Below are positions 1 through 8,816 of a stretch of 64,000 nucleotides of DNA, piece after piece. The stretch is from Palsa-504 sp963753195. Its GTDB lineage: Bacteria > Actinomycetota > Actinomycetes > Streptosporangiales > Streptosporangiaceae. Position numbers and translations under genes: made by a program. The notes under the pieces were generated by a model. That model made no database searches. It was not told the origin of the DNA and was given only the letters and a program-made list of their open reading frames with translations. The stretch's first letter is position 1. Each line of letters starts with the position of its first letter. Location: NCBI GenBank assembly GCA_963753195.1, contig CAVWBH010000007.1:248001-312000 (forward strand), in the 5' to 3' direction.

Positions 1-103
1 GGATGCCGTCCTCCGCCCCGATATGCGGCAGGTGACCGAGCAGGGAATCGAACGAGCGATTCTCGAACATCACGACGACCCAGTTGCTGATCCGCTCCAG
101 CAT
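1..103 (-). CDS. Phosphoesterase family protein, N-terminal fragment (runs off the window)
   Basis: Reading the minus strand from the ATG at 103 gives 34 residues containing NWVVVMFENRSFDSLLGHL. This is the characteristic N-terminus of the alkaline-phosphatase-like phosphoesterase family that includes phospholipase C and acid phosphatase; the Glu-Asn pair there coordinates the active-site metal in that family. No signal peptide precedes it, so this member looks cytoplasmic, or the true start lies further upstream. Only the N-terminus is in the window, so substrate cannot be assigned. Confidence 0.75.
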   Translation of the reverse strand, partial: MLERISNWVVVMFENRSFDSLLGHLPHIGAEDGI

Positions 104-162
104 CGCACCCCCCGTAGCGACACCCGCGCAATGATTTACTGAGCGTAGCCGAATGCGCTCTG

Positions 163-294
163 ATGGCCACCGTCGGTAAGTCATTGCTGGCCGCAGGTAT
201 CACGCTGGAGCAGATCACCGCCAGGCCCGGCCGCCGCGACCAGCCCGCGTGCGTGCTGTTGCGGTATCAAGGACGGGAGGTGACTAATGCCTGA
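163..294 (+). CDS. Small ORF (43 aa), possible leader of the SulP gene
   Basis: An ATG at 163 opens a 43-codon frame whose TGA (292-294) overlaps the SulP start codon at 287 by 8 nt. That geometry allows translational coupling. The peptide is Arg-rich and matches no family I recognise, and no convincing Shine-Dalgarno precedes it. It could be a coupled leader, the tail of a decayed gene, or chance in GC-rich DNA. Confidence 0.22.
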   Translation: MATVGKSLLAAGITLEQITARPGRRDQPACVLLRYQGREVTNA

Positions 295-2032
295 TTCGCC
301 GGGGCGCCGCTGGCCGGGCTGGCTGCGGGCGCTGCCCGTTCTGCGGGGCGTGCTGCCCGTCGGGCGCGCCCAGCTGCCCGTCGACCTGCTCGCCGGAATC
401 ACGCTCGCCGCGCTGGGCGCCCCGGAGGTCCTCGGATACGCCAAGATCGCCGGGATGCCGCTGGTCACTGGCTTGTACACGATGCTCCTGCCGATGGCGG
501 CGTTCGCGATCCTCGGCTCCTCCCGGCATCTGGTCGTCGCCGCGGATTCCGCGACCGCCGCCATCCTCGCCGCGGCGCTCACCGGCCTGGCGGCGGCGGG
601 ATCGGAGCGATACGTCAGGCTGGCCGGGCTAGCCGCCCTGCTGGCCGGAGGGATGCTGCTGGCGGCCCGGGCGGCGCGGCTCAGTTTCCTGGCCAATTTC
701 CTCTCCCGCACCGTCCTGGTCGGGTTCCTGGCCGGCGTCGGCATCCAGGTGGCGGCCGGGCAGCTGCCGGCCATGCTCGGGGTGACCGCCTCGGGCACGC
801 AGACCGTGCCCAGGCTGCTGGGCACGCTGCGCGCGCTCCCGCACGCGCAGCTGGCCGACGTGGCGGTGTCGGCCGGCGTCATCGTGATCATCCTGGCGGG
901 CCGCCGGATCAGCCGCCGGTTCCCGGGCCCCCTGCTGGCCGTGACCGCGGCCATCATCGTGAGCCGGGCCGCGGACCTCGCGGCCCACGGCATGGCCGTG
1001 GTCGGCCCGGTCCCGCGCGGGCTGCCGAACCTGGCCCTGCCGGCCTTCGGGCTGCAGGCGGCCGCCGCGCTGGTCGGCCCCGCCGCGTCGATGTTCGTCG
1101 TCATCATGGCCCAGAGCGCGGCCACCTCCCGGGCCTACGCCGCGAAGTACGAGGAGGAAGACTTCAGCGAGGCCACCGACCTGGTCGGCCTGGGCGCGGC
1201 CAATGCCGCGGCCGCGTTCACCGGCACGTTCGTGGTCAACGGAAGCCCGACCAAGGCGCAGATCGTCGACCAGGCGGGCGGGCGCAGCCAGGTCACCCAG
1301 CTCAGCGCCTCGGCCGTGATCCTCGTCGTCCTCTTGCTGCTGACCGGGCCGCTGGCGTACCTGCCGACTGCCGCCCTGGCCTCCGTGGTCTTCCTGATCG
1401 TCATCCAGCTCATCGACGTCAAGGAGATGCGGCGGATCCGGCACCTGACCTGGCACGAGTTCACCGTGGCCCTGATCACCATGGGCGCGGTGGTCGTCCT
1501 GGGCGTCGAGGACGGCATCATCCTCGCCGTGGTCGCCTCCATCATCAACCACCTGCGTCACAGCTACAGCCCGCTGGACAGCGTCCTGGTGAGGTCATCA
1601 CTCGGGCATCTGGCGCCTATCCCGGTAGCACCCGGCCTCCGCACCGAGGAAGGACTGGTGATCTACCGGTTCGGCACGAGCCTGTACTTCGCCAACGCGA
1701 CCAAGCTCATGGAGGACGTCGGGGCGCTAGTCGGCCACGGCGGCCCGCTGCGCTGGTTCGTCCTGGACTGCGCGGCCATCGAAGACGTCGACTACACGGC
1801 ATCCTCGGTCCTGACCAAAGTCGTTGAGTACCTGCACCGGCGACAGGTGCGAATCGGGGTCAGCTCCGTCCTCGACCCGGTGCGGCAGCAGTTCGACCGT
1901 TACGGCATCAGCAAGGCCCTGGCTCCTGACGCGTGGTACGACAGTGCCGGCGAGGCCTTCGCGGCCTTCCAGGCGGCGGGGAAAGCCGTCGATGACGGGA
2001 ACGGGCCCGGCGCAGGAAGCACCTCGGGGTGA
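287..2032 (+). CDS. SulP family inorganic anion transporter with STAS domain
   Basis: This is a 581-aa integral membrane protein. After a short basic N-terminus the segment LLAGITLAALGAPEVLGYAK is the SulP family signature region, followed by about 10-12 hydrophobic helices to residue ~430. A cytoplasmic STAS domain occupies ~450-560 (GLVIYRFGTSLYFANATKL onward). Family members import sulfate, bicarbonate or other small anions by proton or sodium symport; this one's substrate cannot be read from sequence. The ATG at 287 is preceded by GGGAGG. A PhoU-like gene follows 65 bp downstream on the same strand, so phosphate- or anion-linked control is a reasonable inference. Confidence 0.9.
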   Translation: MPDSPGRRWPGWLRALPVLRGVLPVGRAQLPVDLLAGITLAALGAPEVLGYAKIAGMPLVTGLYTMLLPMAAFAILGSSRHLVVAADSATAAILAAALTGLAAAGSERYVRLAGLAALLAGGMLLAARAARLSFLANFLSRTVLVGFLAGVGIQVAAGQLPAMLGVTASGTQTVPRLLGTLRALPHAQLADVAVSAGVIVIILAGRRISRRFPGPLLAVTAAIIVSRAADLAAHGMAVVGPVPRGLPNLALPAFGLQAAAALVGPAASMFVVIMAQSAATSRAYAAKYEEEDFSEATDLVGLGAANAAAAFTGTFVVNGSPTKAQIVDQAGGRSQVTQLSASAVILVVLLLLTGPLAYLPTAALASVVFLIVIQLIDVKEMRRIRHLTWHEFTVALITMGAVVVLGVEDGIILAVVASIINHLRHSYSPLDSVLVRSSLGHLAPIPVAPGLRTEEGLVIYRFGTSLYFANATKLMEDVGALVGHGGPLRWFVLDCAAIEDVDYTASSVLTKVVEYLHRRQVRIGVSSVLDPVRQQFDRYGISKALAPDAWYDSAGEAFAAFQAAGKAVDDGNGPGAGSTSG

Positions 2033-2097
2033 GCGAGGGCGGCGTGAGGGTGGAGTCGCATTCGGTGTCGGCGAGGTCGGGCTCTATATTCTTGGCC

Positions 2098-2748
2098 ATG
2101 ACTGAGAATCGGCCGGAACGACAGGAATTTGACCGCGAGCTTGGGGCTATCGAAGCCAAGGTCATCGAGTTGTTCGCCATGGTCGTTGAGGACCTGCCCC
2201 GGGCCACCGATGCGCTGCTGAAGGGCAACAGCGAGGTGGTCCAAGCGCTTACCGAGCGTGACCGGGTGATCGACGCCCTCTACCCGACGATCGAGGACCT
2301 GGCCAACCGCGAGATCCTGCTGCAGCAGCCCGTGGCTTCGGACCTGCGCCTGTTGATCTCCGTGCTGCGGGTCGTGCCCGAGCTCGAGCGCTCGCACGAC
2401 CTCATCGTCGACATCGCCCGTCGGGGCCAGCTCATTCTCAGCCAGGACCTCTCCGCGCGCAGCCGGGGGCTCATCGAGCAGATGGGGAACCTGGCCGCCG
2501 AGATGTGGAGCCAGGCCGTCACGTGCTGGCGCGAGCGCGACCACTCCGCCGCGGTCGCGCTCGGTGAGCGTGACGATGAGATGGGCGAGCTGCACGCCAG
2601 TTTTATGGCCGAGCTCGCCTCCGGAGGGATGCCGCTCCCGGTCACGATGGAGTTGACGCTGGTGGGGCGCTTTTACCAGCGGCTGGCCCACCACGCTTAC
2701 AACATCGCCCGCCGGGTGACGTACCTCGCCGGGCACGCACGCGGCTAA
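2098..2748 (+). CDS. phoU: PhoU domain protein
   Basis: This 216-aa protein has the two-repeat all-helical PhoU fold: MTENRPERQEFDRELGAIEA begins repeat 1, and QMGNLAAEMWSQAVTCWRER begins repeat 2. The E/DxxxD clusters that bind metal are visible (for example ELERSHDLIVDIARR). PhoU proteins repress phosphate uptake and the PhoR kinase through the Pst transporter. No pst or phoR genes are nearby; the neighbour is a SulP transporter. A longer in-frame start exists at 2029, but the ATG at 2098 matches the family N-terminus and length. Confidence 0.88.
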   Translation: MTENRPERQEFDRELGAIEAKVIELFAMVVEDLPRATDALLKGNSEVVQALTERDRVIDALYPTIEDLANREILLQQPVASDLRLLISVLRVVPELERSHDLIVDIARRGQLILSQDLSARSRGLIEQMGNLAAEMWSQAVTCWRERDHSAAVALGERDDEMGELHASFMAELASGGMPLPVTMELTLVGRFYQRLAHHAYNIARRVTYLAGHARG

Positions 2749-2769
2749 CCAGAGGCGTTCCCACGCTGC

Positions 2770-3411
2770 TTAACGCTGCGGCTGGTACGGCCGGGGCTTG
2801 CGGAGCAGCCACTGCAAGAACGTCCGTCTCGGAAACCGCACCACCACGCCACCGCCGCGAACGCGGCCGACTAGTTCCACCCGCAAGATGACCGGCACAT
2901 GCGGATCCACCGCAGGAGAGACCTTGACGTCGGCGAGCCGCCCGGTCAAGCCGTCGGTATCGACGACCACTCCGGGCCTGGTCACCAGGGTCAGATCACC
3001 GCCGAGGCCCAGATCAACATCAATACGCACCGTGTCTCGGACAATCAAGGCCCTGGTGAAGTCCAGCGTCACGTCACCCGCGGTCAGCTTGATCTCCATC
3101 CGCCGCGGAACCACCCATTGGCCTGCGCGCGTCACATCGCCGAAGCGCTGGTCAATCCGGATCAAGTCCTTGGCGTGCCGCTCGATCCCGCTCGGCGGCA
3201 AATCGGCGGTCAGCACCGCCAGCTCACCGCGGGTACGGGCCGAAAGCGCAGACTCCACGCGATCATCCAGCTCATCCGCGGCGAGCAGGCCTTCGCCCGC
3301 GGCCGCAGTCAGCGTCTCGACGACCCGGTCGCGGTCCGCATGCGACACCCTCAACTCCAGCCGCGTTTCCGGCTCAGGCGAGCCGTCTCCTGGTGCGGAA
3401 CCATTGGTCAT
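2770..3411 (-). CDS. DUF1707 domain protein
   Basis: The protein is 213 aa. Residues ~15-70 form a DUF1707 (SHOCT-like) domain with LRVSHADRDRVVETL and a GLLAADELDDRVESALSART core typical of actinobacterial membrane-associated DUF1707 proteins. The C-terminal ~120 residues are a β-rich region with VDLGLGGDLTLV, similar to the cell-wall-active-antibiotics-response (LiaF-like) repeats often fused to DUF1707. Its role is unknown. The ATG at 3411 was chosen because it opens directly before the conserved domain; the frame stays open upstream, but that stretch overlaps the DUF4126 gene. Confidence 0.8.
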   Translation of the reverse strand: MTNGSAPGDGSPEPETRLELRVSHADRDRVVETLTAAAGEGLLAADELDDRVESALSARTRGELAVLTADLPPSGIERHAKDLIRIDQRFGDVTRAGQWVVPRRMEIKLTAGDVTLDFTRALIVRDTVRIDVDLGLGGDLTLVTRPGVVVDTDGLTGRLADVKVSPAVDPHVPVILRVELVGRVRGGGVVVRFPRRTFLQWLLRKPRPYQPQR

Positions 3412-3448
3412 GATTTCATCCTGGCCACCACGGCGGCGCCTGGCAACA

Positions 3449-4105
3449 TTACCGTCGGAGCGGCAGCGTGACGTCCTGACGCTGCGGGGAGAGTCCGTCT
3501 GCGGCCCTAGGATCACCGGGCCGCCGGAGGCGAGCATCGCGGCGGCGGCGCCAGGACCGGCGGACCCGCGAGGCCAGCAGAGCGACCAAGGCGAGGCCGG
3601 CCGCCAGGGCCACGGCCGCGACGGTGGCCGCGGCGGCGGGGTGGAACACGGCGAACGACACCAGGCCGGCCACGCCCAGGTCCTCGAGGAGACTGGCCGC
3701 GATATTGCTGAACGGTTCCGGGCTCGCGTTGACGCCAACCCGCGTGCCGGTCTTGACGACGTGCGAGGCGAGCGCGGCCCCGCCACCGAGCGCGGCCGCC
3801 GCGACCGTCGCGGCCGAGTTTGCTTGTGCGTGCTGCGCCATGACGACGCCGACCGCGCCGCCGACCACGGGCCGCACGGCGGTGTGGACGACGTCCCACA
3901 CCGAGTCCAGCATCGGGATCTTGCCGACCACGAACTGGCCGAAGTACAGCACGGCCGCGGCCGCCAGCACCGACGGGCGCTCCAGCACCGGCGGTATCGC
4001 GGCGATATGCCCGAACCTGCCCAGCAGGCCGAGCACGAGCACCGCCGCGTAGCTGTTGACCCCGCTGGCCACGCCACTGGTGAAGATCAAGGAGACCGGG
4101 AGCAT
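3449..4105 (-). CDS. DUF4126 family membrane protein
   Basis: This 218-aa protein has four to five hydrophobic segments and the DUF4126 hallmark N-terminus (FTSGVASGVNSYAAVLVLGL, with the family's Gly-x-Asn-Ser), followed by the PMLDSVWDVVHTAVRPVVGG block. The C-terminus is Arg-rich and cytosolic. The family is of unknown function and common in actinobacteria. It lies 37 bp upstream of the DUF1707 gene on the same strand and is probably co-transcribed. The 190-bp gap to 4297 separates it from a divergent gene and likely holds both promoters. Confidence 0.82.
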   Translation of the reverse strand: MLPVSLIFTSGVASGVNSYAAVLVLGLLGRFGHIAAIPPVLERPSVLAAAAVLYFGQFVVGKIPMLDSVWDVVHTAVRPVVGGAVGVVMAQHAQANSAATVAAAALGGGAALASHVVKTGTRVGVNASPEPFSNIAASLLEDLGVAGLVSFAVFHPAAAATVAAVALAAGLALVALLASRVRRSWRRRRDARLRRPGDPRAADGLSPQRQDVTLPLRR

Positions 4106-4296
4106 GCGGGTTCGTCGTCCATCCTCGTGTTTGCGCCCATGGCCGCGCTGATTCCGCCCGAACCGCCCGATACGGCCCGGACCACCCCAAATCTATCTGC
4201 TCGCGTGAGGTACCGGTTCGCGGCGCAGGCTGGGCTGTATCAGGGCTGGCCCGGCTGCCTCCGTAGCAGAAGACGTACCGCTTGAGGGGGCCCGCC

Positions 4297-6852
4297 ATGA
4301 GCCGAATCTCGATGGCACGCGCGATCATCGTCATTCCCGCGGCCCTGATTCTGGCCGTCACCATCTCCGTAGGCGCCCGTGCCGCGCTGAGGGCGGGAGT
4401 CGGCGGCGGCGGCCTGGCCACGGCGATGCTGGGCACGGGAGACCTGCCGGCCGGGTCCCAGCCGGACGCGAGCCTGACCGGCCCGCTGACCGGCGAGCGC
4501 GCCCAGGCGCTCGGCATTGACCCCAGCCAGCTGGGCTCCCACGGCGCCTTGGTGCGCGCCTGGCTTTCGCCGCACCGGGCCGAGGAAGTGGTCGAGACCG
4601 GCGCCGACACCTGGACCCGCGACGACGCCCAAGCCGGGGTCGCCGCCAGTGCGTCGGACCTGCTGAAGCAGGGAGCGGTCAGGCAGTCTCTCCCGGGGCC
4701 AGCGCGCTTGGACGGCTACGGCGGGTTCGTCCAGGGGAACGGGACCCGCCTGTTCCTGCTCGTGCTGCCCCTGGCGCGCGGGCCCTACCTTTTCGTCTTG
4801 CGCGTCTACACCGCGGCATCGTCAGCTGGGTCGGCCGGCGGCCTGATGAGCGCCGTGGCCGCCGCTGCGATGCGCAAGGTCCCGGCTGACACGCCGGATA
4901 CGGTGTCCCCCGGGATCTTCGCAGCCGACGTGGCCCGGGGCGCCGTCGGTGTCCTGTTCGCTTACCTGCTGATGGTGGCCGGGATCGCTTACTGGCGGAA
5001 TCCTCTTCGGCGCAAGCGCGGCCAGGGCCGCTCCACACGACCGCAGGCGGGGCCGGGAATCATCGATGTCTCCGCCGCGGCGAAGAAGAGCAAGCGAACC
5101 GCGGTCTGGCGTCTGGCGGTGCAGTTCATCGGCCTGAGCCTCGCGGCCTACGGCGCCGACGCCGTTGGGGTCCATTTCTGGTATGCGTACCTGGTCGCCG
5201 GGCTGGCCATCATCTGGGCCGGCGGCTGGTTCATCCGTCCCGCTGGTGCGCGCCGCGATCACCATCGCGCGATCTTGGCCGGGACACACCAGGTGCCGGT
5301 CACGGGGATGCTGACGGTGGCCGCCACGATGGTCCTGGCCGGGCTGGCGGGTGCCGTCTTCGCCGGCCTGTACCTGGCGTTTCCGCAGGGAAGCACGGTG
5401 CTGCTCGCTCCCGGGCGGGCACCGACGCCGGTGCAGAATGTCGGCGGCGCTCTGAGCGCGGGCGCGTTCGTCCTCATCGCGCTGGGGGCGACCGTCTTCC
5501 GCGGCGCCCGCAGGCTCGGATCGATCCGGGCGCGCGAGCTGACGCTCCGCGACCCGCGACCGCCGGTGCTGTACCTGAGGTCGTTCGGGAATGACCGGCT
5601 GAAGCTGTGGACGGCGGCCCTCGGCAGGTCCTCGCTCATCGAGCGGTTCACCCTGCGCCGGTTCGACACCTTCGAAGAGGTGCTGGTCCGTTACCTGTCC
5701 GGGTACGGCCCGGTGATAGCCGTCAACCCGCCGGGCACCAGGCTCGCCCCGCTGAGTGCCGCGCGGGAGACCATCGACTCGGCTGACTGGCAAGCCGCCG
5801 TGGCCACCTGGATGGTACGGTCGCGGCTCATCGTTTTCGCGGCGCCCCCCAGCCAGGTGAACGAGGGGCTCCAATGGGAACTCGAGGCCGTTTCGGTCTA
5901 CGGCTACTGGGACAAGGCGCTCATCGTCGTCCCGCCGGTGCGCGCGGAAAAGCTGCAGGACAGGTGGCGCGAACTCGTCGGCGTGGGGCTCTGGCCGGGC
6001 CCGGTCCCAGGTCCGGTGGAAGACCCGCACGCGCTGGTGGTGGCGCTCAGGAACGGCCGGTGGCAGGTGATCAGCGCAGACCGGCGGACCGAGTGGTCCT
6101 ACAGCGCCGCGCTGGAGCGGGCCCTCGGCGATCCGCGCCGGCTGGCTGCGCATCCGACGCTGCAGGCGCACCGGCCAGCGGCCGCCCCGCCCGTGGCCGC
6201 CCGGCCCGCGGCCGCCTCGCCCGCGGCCGCCCGGCCCGGCGGCCGCCGGTGGCCGGTGCCGCTGCCGATCGCGGCTCTTGTCGTCCTCCTCGGCGCGGCC
6301 GTGGGGGCAGGCGGCGCCTGGTACGCCGCCGGGAAGGCTCCCGCGGCTTACCAGTCGGCCGTCGCGCCGGCGTCTTCGCCGGCGTCTTCGCCGGCGCCCA
6401 GCCAGTCCACCACCGGCGGCTCACCGTCGCCGCCTGCGCCTTCCCCGAACCCCCCGGTCACCCTGGTATCGCTCGCTTCGGCGGCGGCCGGGTACCCTGA
6501 CGCCGCCGCTATTCAGCCGGTGATTACCGCGTACTTCCGGGCGATCAACCGCCGGGACTACACCGGATACCTGACCACCCAGAGCCCGGGCCACGCGCTG
6601 ACCGAACAGCGGTTCCGGACCGGGTTCGCCTCGACCGTTGAGTCAAGCGTGGTCGTCACCAGCATCACTACCGCGCCCGACGGGCGGCCGGCCGCCGACG
6701 TTTCTTTCACCAGCCGGCAGCAGCCGCACGATGGCCCCGACGGCGAGTCATGCACGAACTGGCACGTGAGGATGTTCTTCGACGATAACGCCGGGACCTA
6801 CACCATCGGGGCGCCGCCCGGTGACTACCGCGCGTCTTACCAGGCCTGCTAG
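4297..6852 (+). CDS. Large membrane protein with central LRSF-type cytosolic domain and extracellular C-terminal domain
   Basis: The protein is 851 aa. A helix at ~8-28 is followed by an extracytoplasmic segment to ~210, then helices near 215-235, 270-318, 335-360 and 378-400. A soluble domain at ~420-610 opens with PPVLYLRSFGNDRLKLW and continues through a GYGPVIAVNPPG loop, SADWQAAVATWM, LIVFAAPPSQVNEGLQWELE and an IVVPP strand. Alternating strands and helices with conserved Asp and Trp-Glu suggest a Rossmann/TIR-like fold, which is inference only. An Ala-Pro linker precedes a last helix at ~655-678 and a NTF2-like C-terminal domain (~720-851). GAGGGGG precedes the ATG at 4297. Confidence 0.7.
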   Translation: MSRISMARAIIVIPAALILAVTISVGARAALRAGVGGGGLATAMLGTGDLPAGSQPDASLTGPLTGERAQALGIDPSQLGSHGALVRAWLSPHRAEEVVETGADTWTRDDAQAGVAASASDLLKQGAVRQSLPGPARLDGYGGFVQGNGTRLFLLVLPLARGPYLFVLRVYTAASSAGSAGGLMSAVAAAAMRKVPADTPDTVSPGIFAADVARGAVGVLFAYLLMVAGIAYWRNPLRRKRGQGRSTRPQAGPGIIDVSAAAKKSKRTAVWRLAVQFIGLSLAAYGADAVGVHFWYAYLVAGLAIIWAGGWFIRPAGARRDHHRAILAGTHQVPVTGMLTVAATMVLAGLAGAVFAGLYLAFPQGSTVLLAPGRAPTPVQNVGGALSAGAFVLIALGATVFRGARRLGSIRARELTLRDPRPPVLYLRSFGNDRLKLWTAALGRSSLIERFTLRRFDTFEEVLVRYLSGYGPVIAVNPPGTRLAPLSAARETIDSADWQAAVATWMVRSRLIVFAAPPSQVNEGLQWELEAVSVYGYWDKALIVVPPVRAEKLQDRWRELVGVGLWPGPVPGPVEDPHALVVALRNGRWQVISADRRTEWSYSAALERALGDPRRLAAHPTLQAHRPAAAPPVAARPAAASPAAARPGGRRWPVPLPIAALVVLLGAAVGAGGAWYAAGKAPAAYQSAVAPASSPASSPAPSQSTTGGSPSPPAPSPNPPVTLVSLASAAAGYPDAAAIQPVITAYFRAINRRDYTGYLTTQSPGHALTEQRFRTGFASTVESSVVVTSITTAPDGRPAADVSFTSRQQPHDGPDGESCTNWHVRMFFDDNAGTYTIGAPPGDYRASYQAC

Positions 6853-7068
6853 TGCGGTGTAGTTCAGCCTTCATCGTCGTCTGCGCGCACGGCGGGAGGC
6901 GTCGATCATCGACGCGAACTGGGGCGGCTCAATGATCGGGCGGCCCCGCCAAGGCGACATGCTCGCCTCCCCCGCCTCCGGCGTTCCCGCGCCTCGCCGC
7001 TGACCTGGTGAAAGCCTCGGTTGCCTTCGCCCGTGTCTCACGTCGTCTCCCCTGTCCCGACCAGTCTC

Positions 7069-7090
7069 GTTAGCAAATCCGTTCGCCAAC
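7069..7090 (+). repeat. Tandem 9-bp repeat with 3-bp spacer (putative arm site), degenerate
   Basis: The sequence is GTTAGCAAA, TCC, GTTCGCCAA, then C. The first 19 bases recur almost exactly at 10504, where the preceding bases (ctcgt) also match. It shares the 9-3-9 architecture with the sites at 16415, 18383 and 21772. No tRNA fragment is visible beside this copy, so it may be the remnant of a deleted element end. Confidence 0.5.
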
Positions 7091-7309
7091 GCGCCCTCTG
7101 GCCTGCTTCCTGGATAGCTTTTCCGTCGTGCTACGGGTTTCTGGGCTCAGGCAACGTAGTCCATGCCGCGCCCGCCCACTCAGCCCAACGCCACCTCATT
7201 ACCTGAGCCCATCCGGGTCCAGCGGCGCGCCTCGGTCATTGATGTGATCGTCGCCGCCGGACAGAAGCTCGCCCTCCAACCGGCCCCCGACAGGCTGCCG
7301 AAGGTCTTG

Positions 7310-7349
7310 TCTTGTGCCGGGTGAGGCTTTCCCTTCGCCCGGCACAAGA
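7310..7349. terminator. Hairpin, possible bidirectional terminator
   Basis: Two perfect 12-bp arms, TCTTGTGCCGGG and CCCGGCACAAGA, are separated by 16 nt. The hairpin lies 130 bp downstream of the minus-strand thiolase stop. No T-run follows, but actinobacterial terminators often lack one. Confidence 0.5.
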
Positions 7350-7478
7350 CATCGGCGTGACCACGAGGGCTCACTTCATGGGCGCACTTCGCGTAGCTAG
7401 AGAAGGCGGCATACGACGGGAGGCGCGGTGGCGGGCACGACACGAAAGGCACACGGCAAGAGGCCGACCGGAGTCTGG

Positions 7479-8816
7479 TTAAACCGGGTCTTTGCTGAAG
7501 ACGGCGAACGTGTTCCCGCCGACCATCGGGCCGCCGCATACACCGATATTCGCGTCCTTCTTGATCTGGCGTTCCCCAGCGCGGCCCTGGATCTGCTGGA
7601 TGGTGTCGGTCCACATCCAGTAGCGGGTCCGGCCGCTGCCGATGTTGCCGCCGCTGGGCGAGATCGGGGTCGGCCCGTTGATGGAGATGTCCTGGCTGGT
7701 GAAGAAGTCCAGCGCCTCGCCTTCCTTGATGCCGTAGAAGCCGAAACCCTCTACCCAGAAGACATGGAACAGGCTGAACCCGTCGTAAGCGTTCTCGAAA
7801 TCCACGTCGGCGGAGGTGATACCCGCCGACTCATAGAGCCGCTGGGCGGTGGTCGCTGCGTTCTGCTGGGCCTCTTCCAGCGTGTCGATGATGCTGCGCG
7901 GCCTGATGTCAGCCCCGGCGTGGCCCAGCACATAGGCCGGGGCCTGGCGCAGGTCGCGGGCTCGCTCGGCCGTGGTGAACAGGTAGGCCGCGGCGCTGTG
8001 GATCGGGATGTCGTTGTCGTACAAGTTGGCCGGCTCGGCGACCCACCGGGACTCGTTGTACTCCTCGGTGGTCAGCGGCGTGGGCCGGTGCTGGTACCAG
8101 TAGCCCTCCGGGAACTTCAGCCCGTTGGACCGGGAGTTGGTCACGAACGGGGCCATCATGTCGTGGGTCTTGTTGTACTTGTACAGGTACCGCTGGAACT
8201 GCTGCGCCGTGGGGTAGACCGGAGGACCCGCGAACATGCCGTACGGGCTGTGCTTGCCCGGCCCGGCCACGGTGCCCTGCGCGTTGTCCCCTCGGGCACC
8301 ATACCGGCCGGGAATGTTGTGCCAGCCCTTCACCGACACCACCACCTGGCCCATCCCGCGGCCCACCGCCTCGGCCGCTACTGCCGCACACCGCGACATG
8401 CATACGTGAGCGTCCATGACGAACTTCAGGCCGGTCAGCTCAGGCAGGTTCTTCACCAGCCACTCCCCGCTGAGCTGGATCAGCCCGTCAAACGGGTCGC
8501 TGCTGCTCTCGAACGCCGCCAGGAAGTCCGCCGGGACCGGCTCACCCTCCGGCCAGAACGCGCCGGTAGTAGTCGACGAGTCGAACACGATCCCATCGAC
8601 CTCGGCCGGTCTCACGCCCGCGTCCTCGATGGCCTTGCGGATAGCCAGGATGGCCCACGCGCCGATCGCCTTCTGCGGGTCGCCGTCCCAGCGCCGCAGC
8701 GTCGGCGAATGCGCGACACCGACAGCAGCGACCTGGCCCCGGTAAGGCCATACGCCAAGACCATCGGAATACCGGAGCAACCCCTCAGCAGAAGGGTAAA
8801 CAGTTGGAGCCGTCAT
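7479..8816 (-). CDS. Thiolase-like protein (Ltp2/SCP-x lipid-transfer type)
   Basis: The protein is 445 aa. The N-terminal thiolase half begins AAVGVAHSPTLRRW and includes AIEDAGVRPAEVDGIVFDS. The central region is MDAHVCMSRCAAVAAEAVGR. The C-terminal half contains DVDFENAYDGFSLFHVFWVE and GPTPISPSGGNIGSGR. Conventional thiolases carry a Gly-His-Pro motif at the last position; here it is GGN, as in Ltp2-type aldolases that cleave steroid side chains. Those enzymes normally act with a DUF35 partner, and no clear partner gene is adjacent. GGATAAGG precedes the ATG. Substrate is unknown; a steroid or acyl-CoA role is inferred from the family. Confidence 0.8.
   Translation of the reverse strand: MTAPTVYPSAEGLLRYSDGLGVWPYRGQVAAVGVAHSPTLRRWDGDPQKAIGAWAILAIRKAIEDAGVRPAEVDGIVFDSSTTTGAFWPEGEPVPADFLAAFESSSDPFDGLIQLSGEWLVKNLPELTGLKFVMDAHVCMSRCAAVAAEAVGRGMGQVVVSVKGWHNIPGRYGARGDNAQGTVAGPGKHSPYGMFAGPPVYPTAQQFQRYLYKYNKTHDMMAPFVTNSRSNGLKFPEGYWYQHRPTPLTTEEYNESRWVAEPANLYDNDIPIHSAAAYLFTTAERARDLRQAPAYVLGHAGADIRPRSIIDTLEEAQQNAATTAQRLYESAGITSADVDFENAYDGFSLFHVFWVEGFGFYGIKEGEALDFFTSQDISINGPTPISPSGGNIGSGRTRYWMWTDTIQQIQGRAGERQIKKDANIGVCGGPMVGGNTFAVFSKDPV

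Larger units (their letters stand above)
6853..7478 (+). other. Gene-poor left edge of the island
   Basis: No convincing gene lies in this 626-bp stretch. Short ORFs on both strands lack ribosome sites and family similarity. It contains a 22-bp island-type direct repeat (7069-7090) and a hairpin (7310-7349), annotated separately. I place the island's left boundary here, because the first repeat shared with the interior of the island occurs at 7069. Confidence 0.5.
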
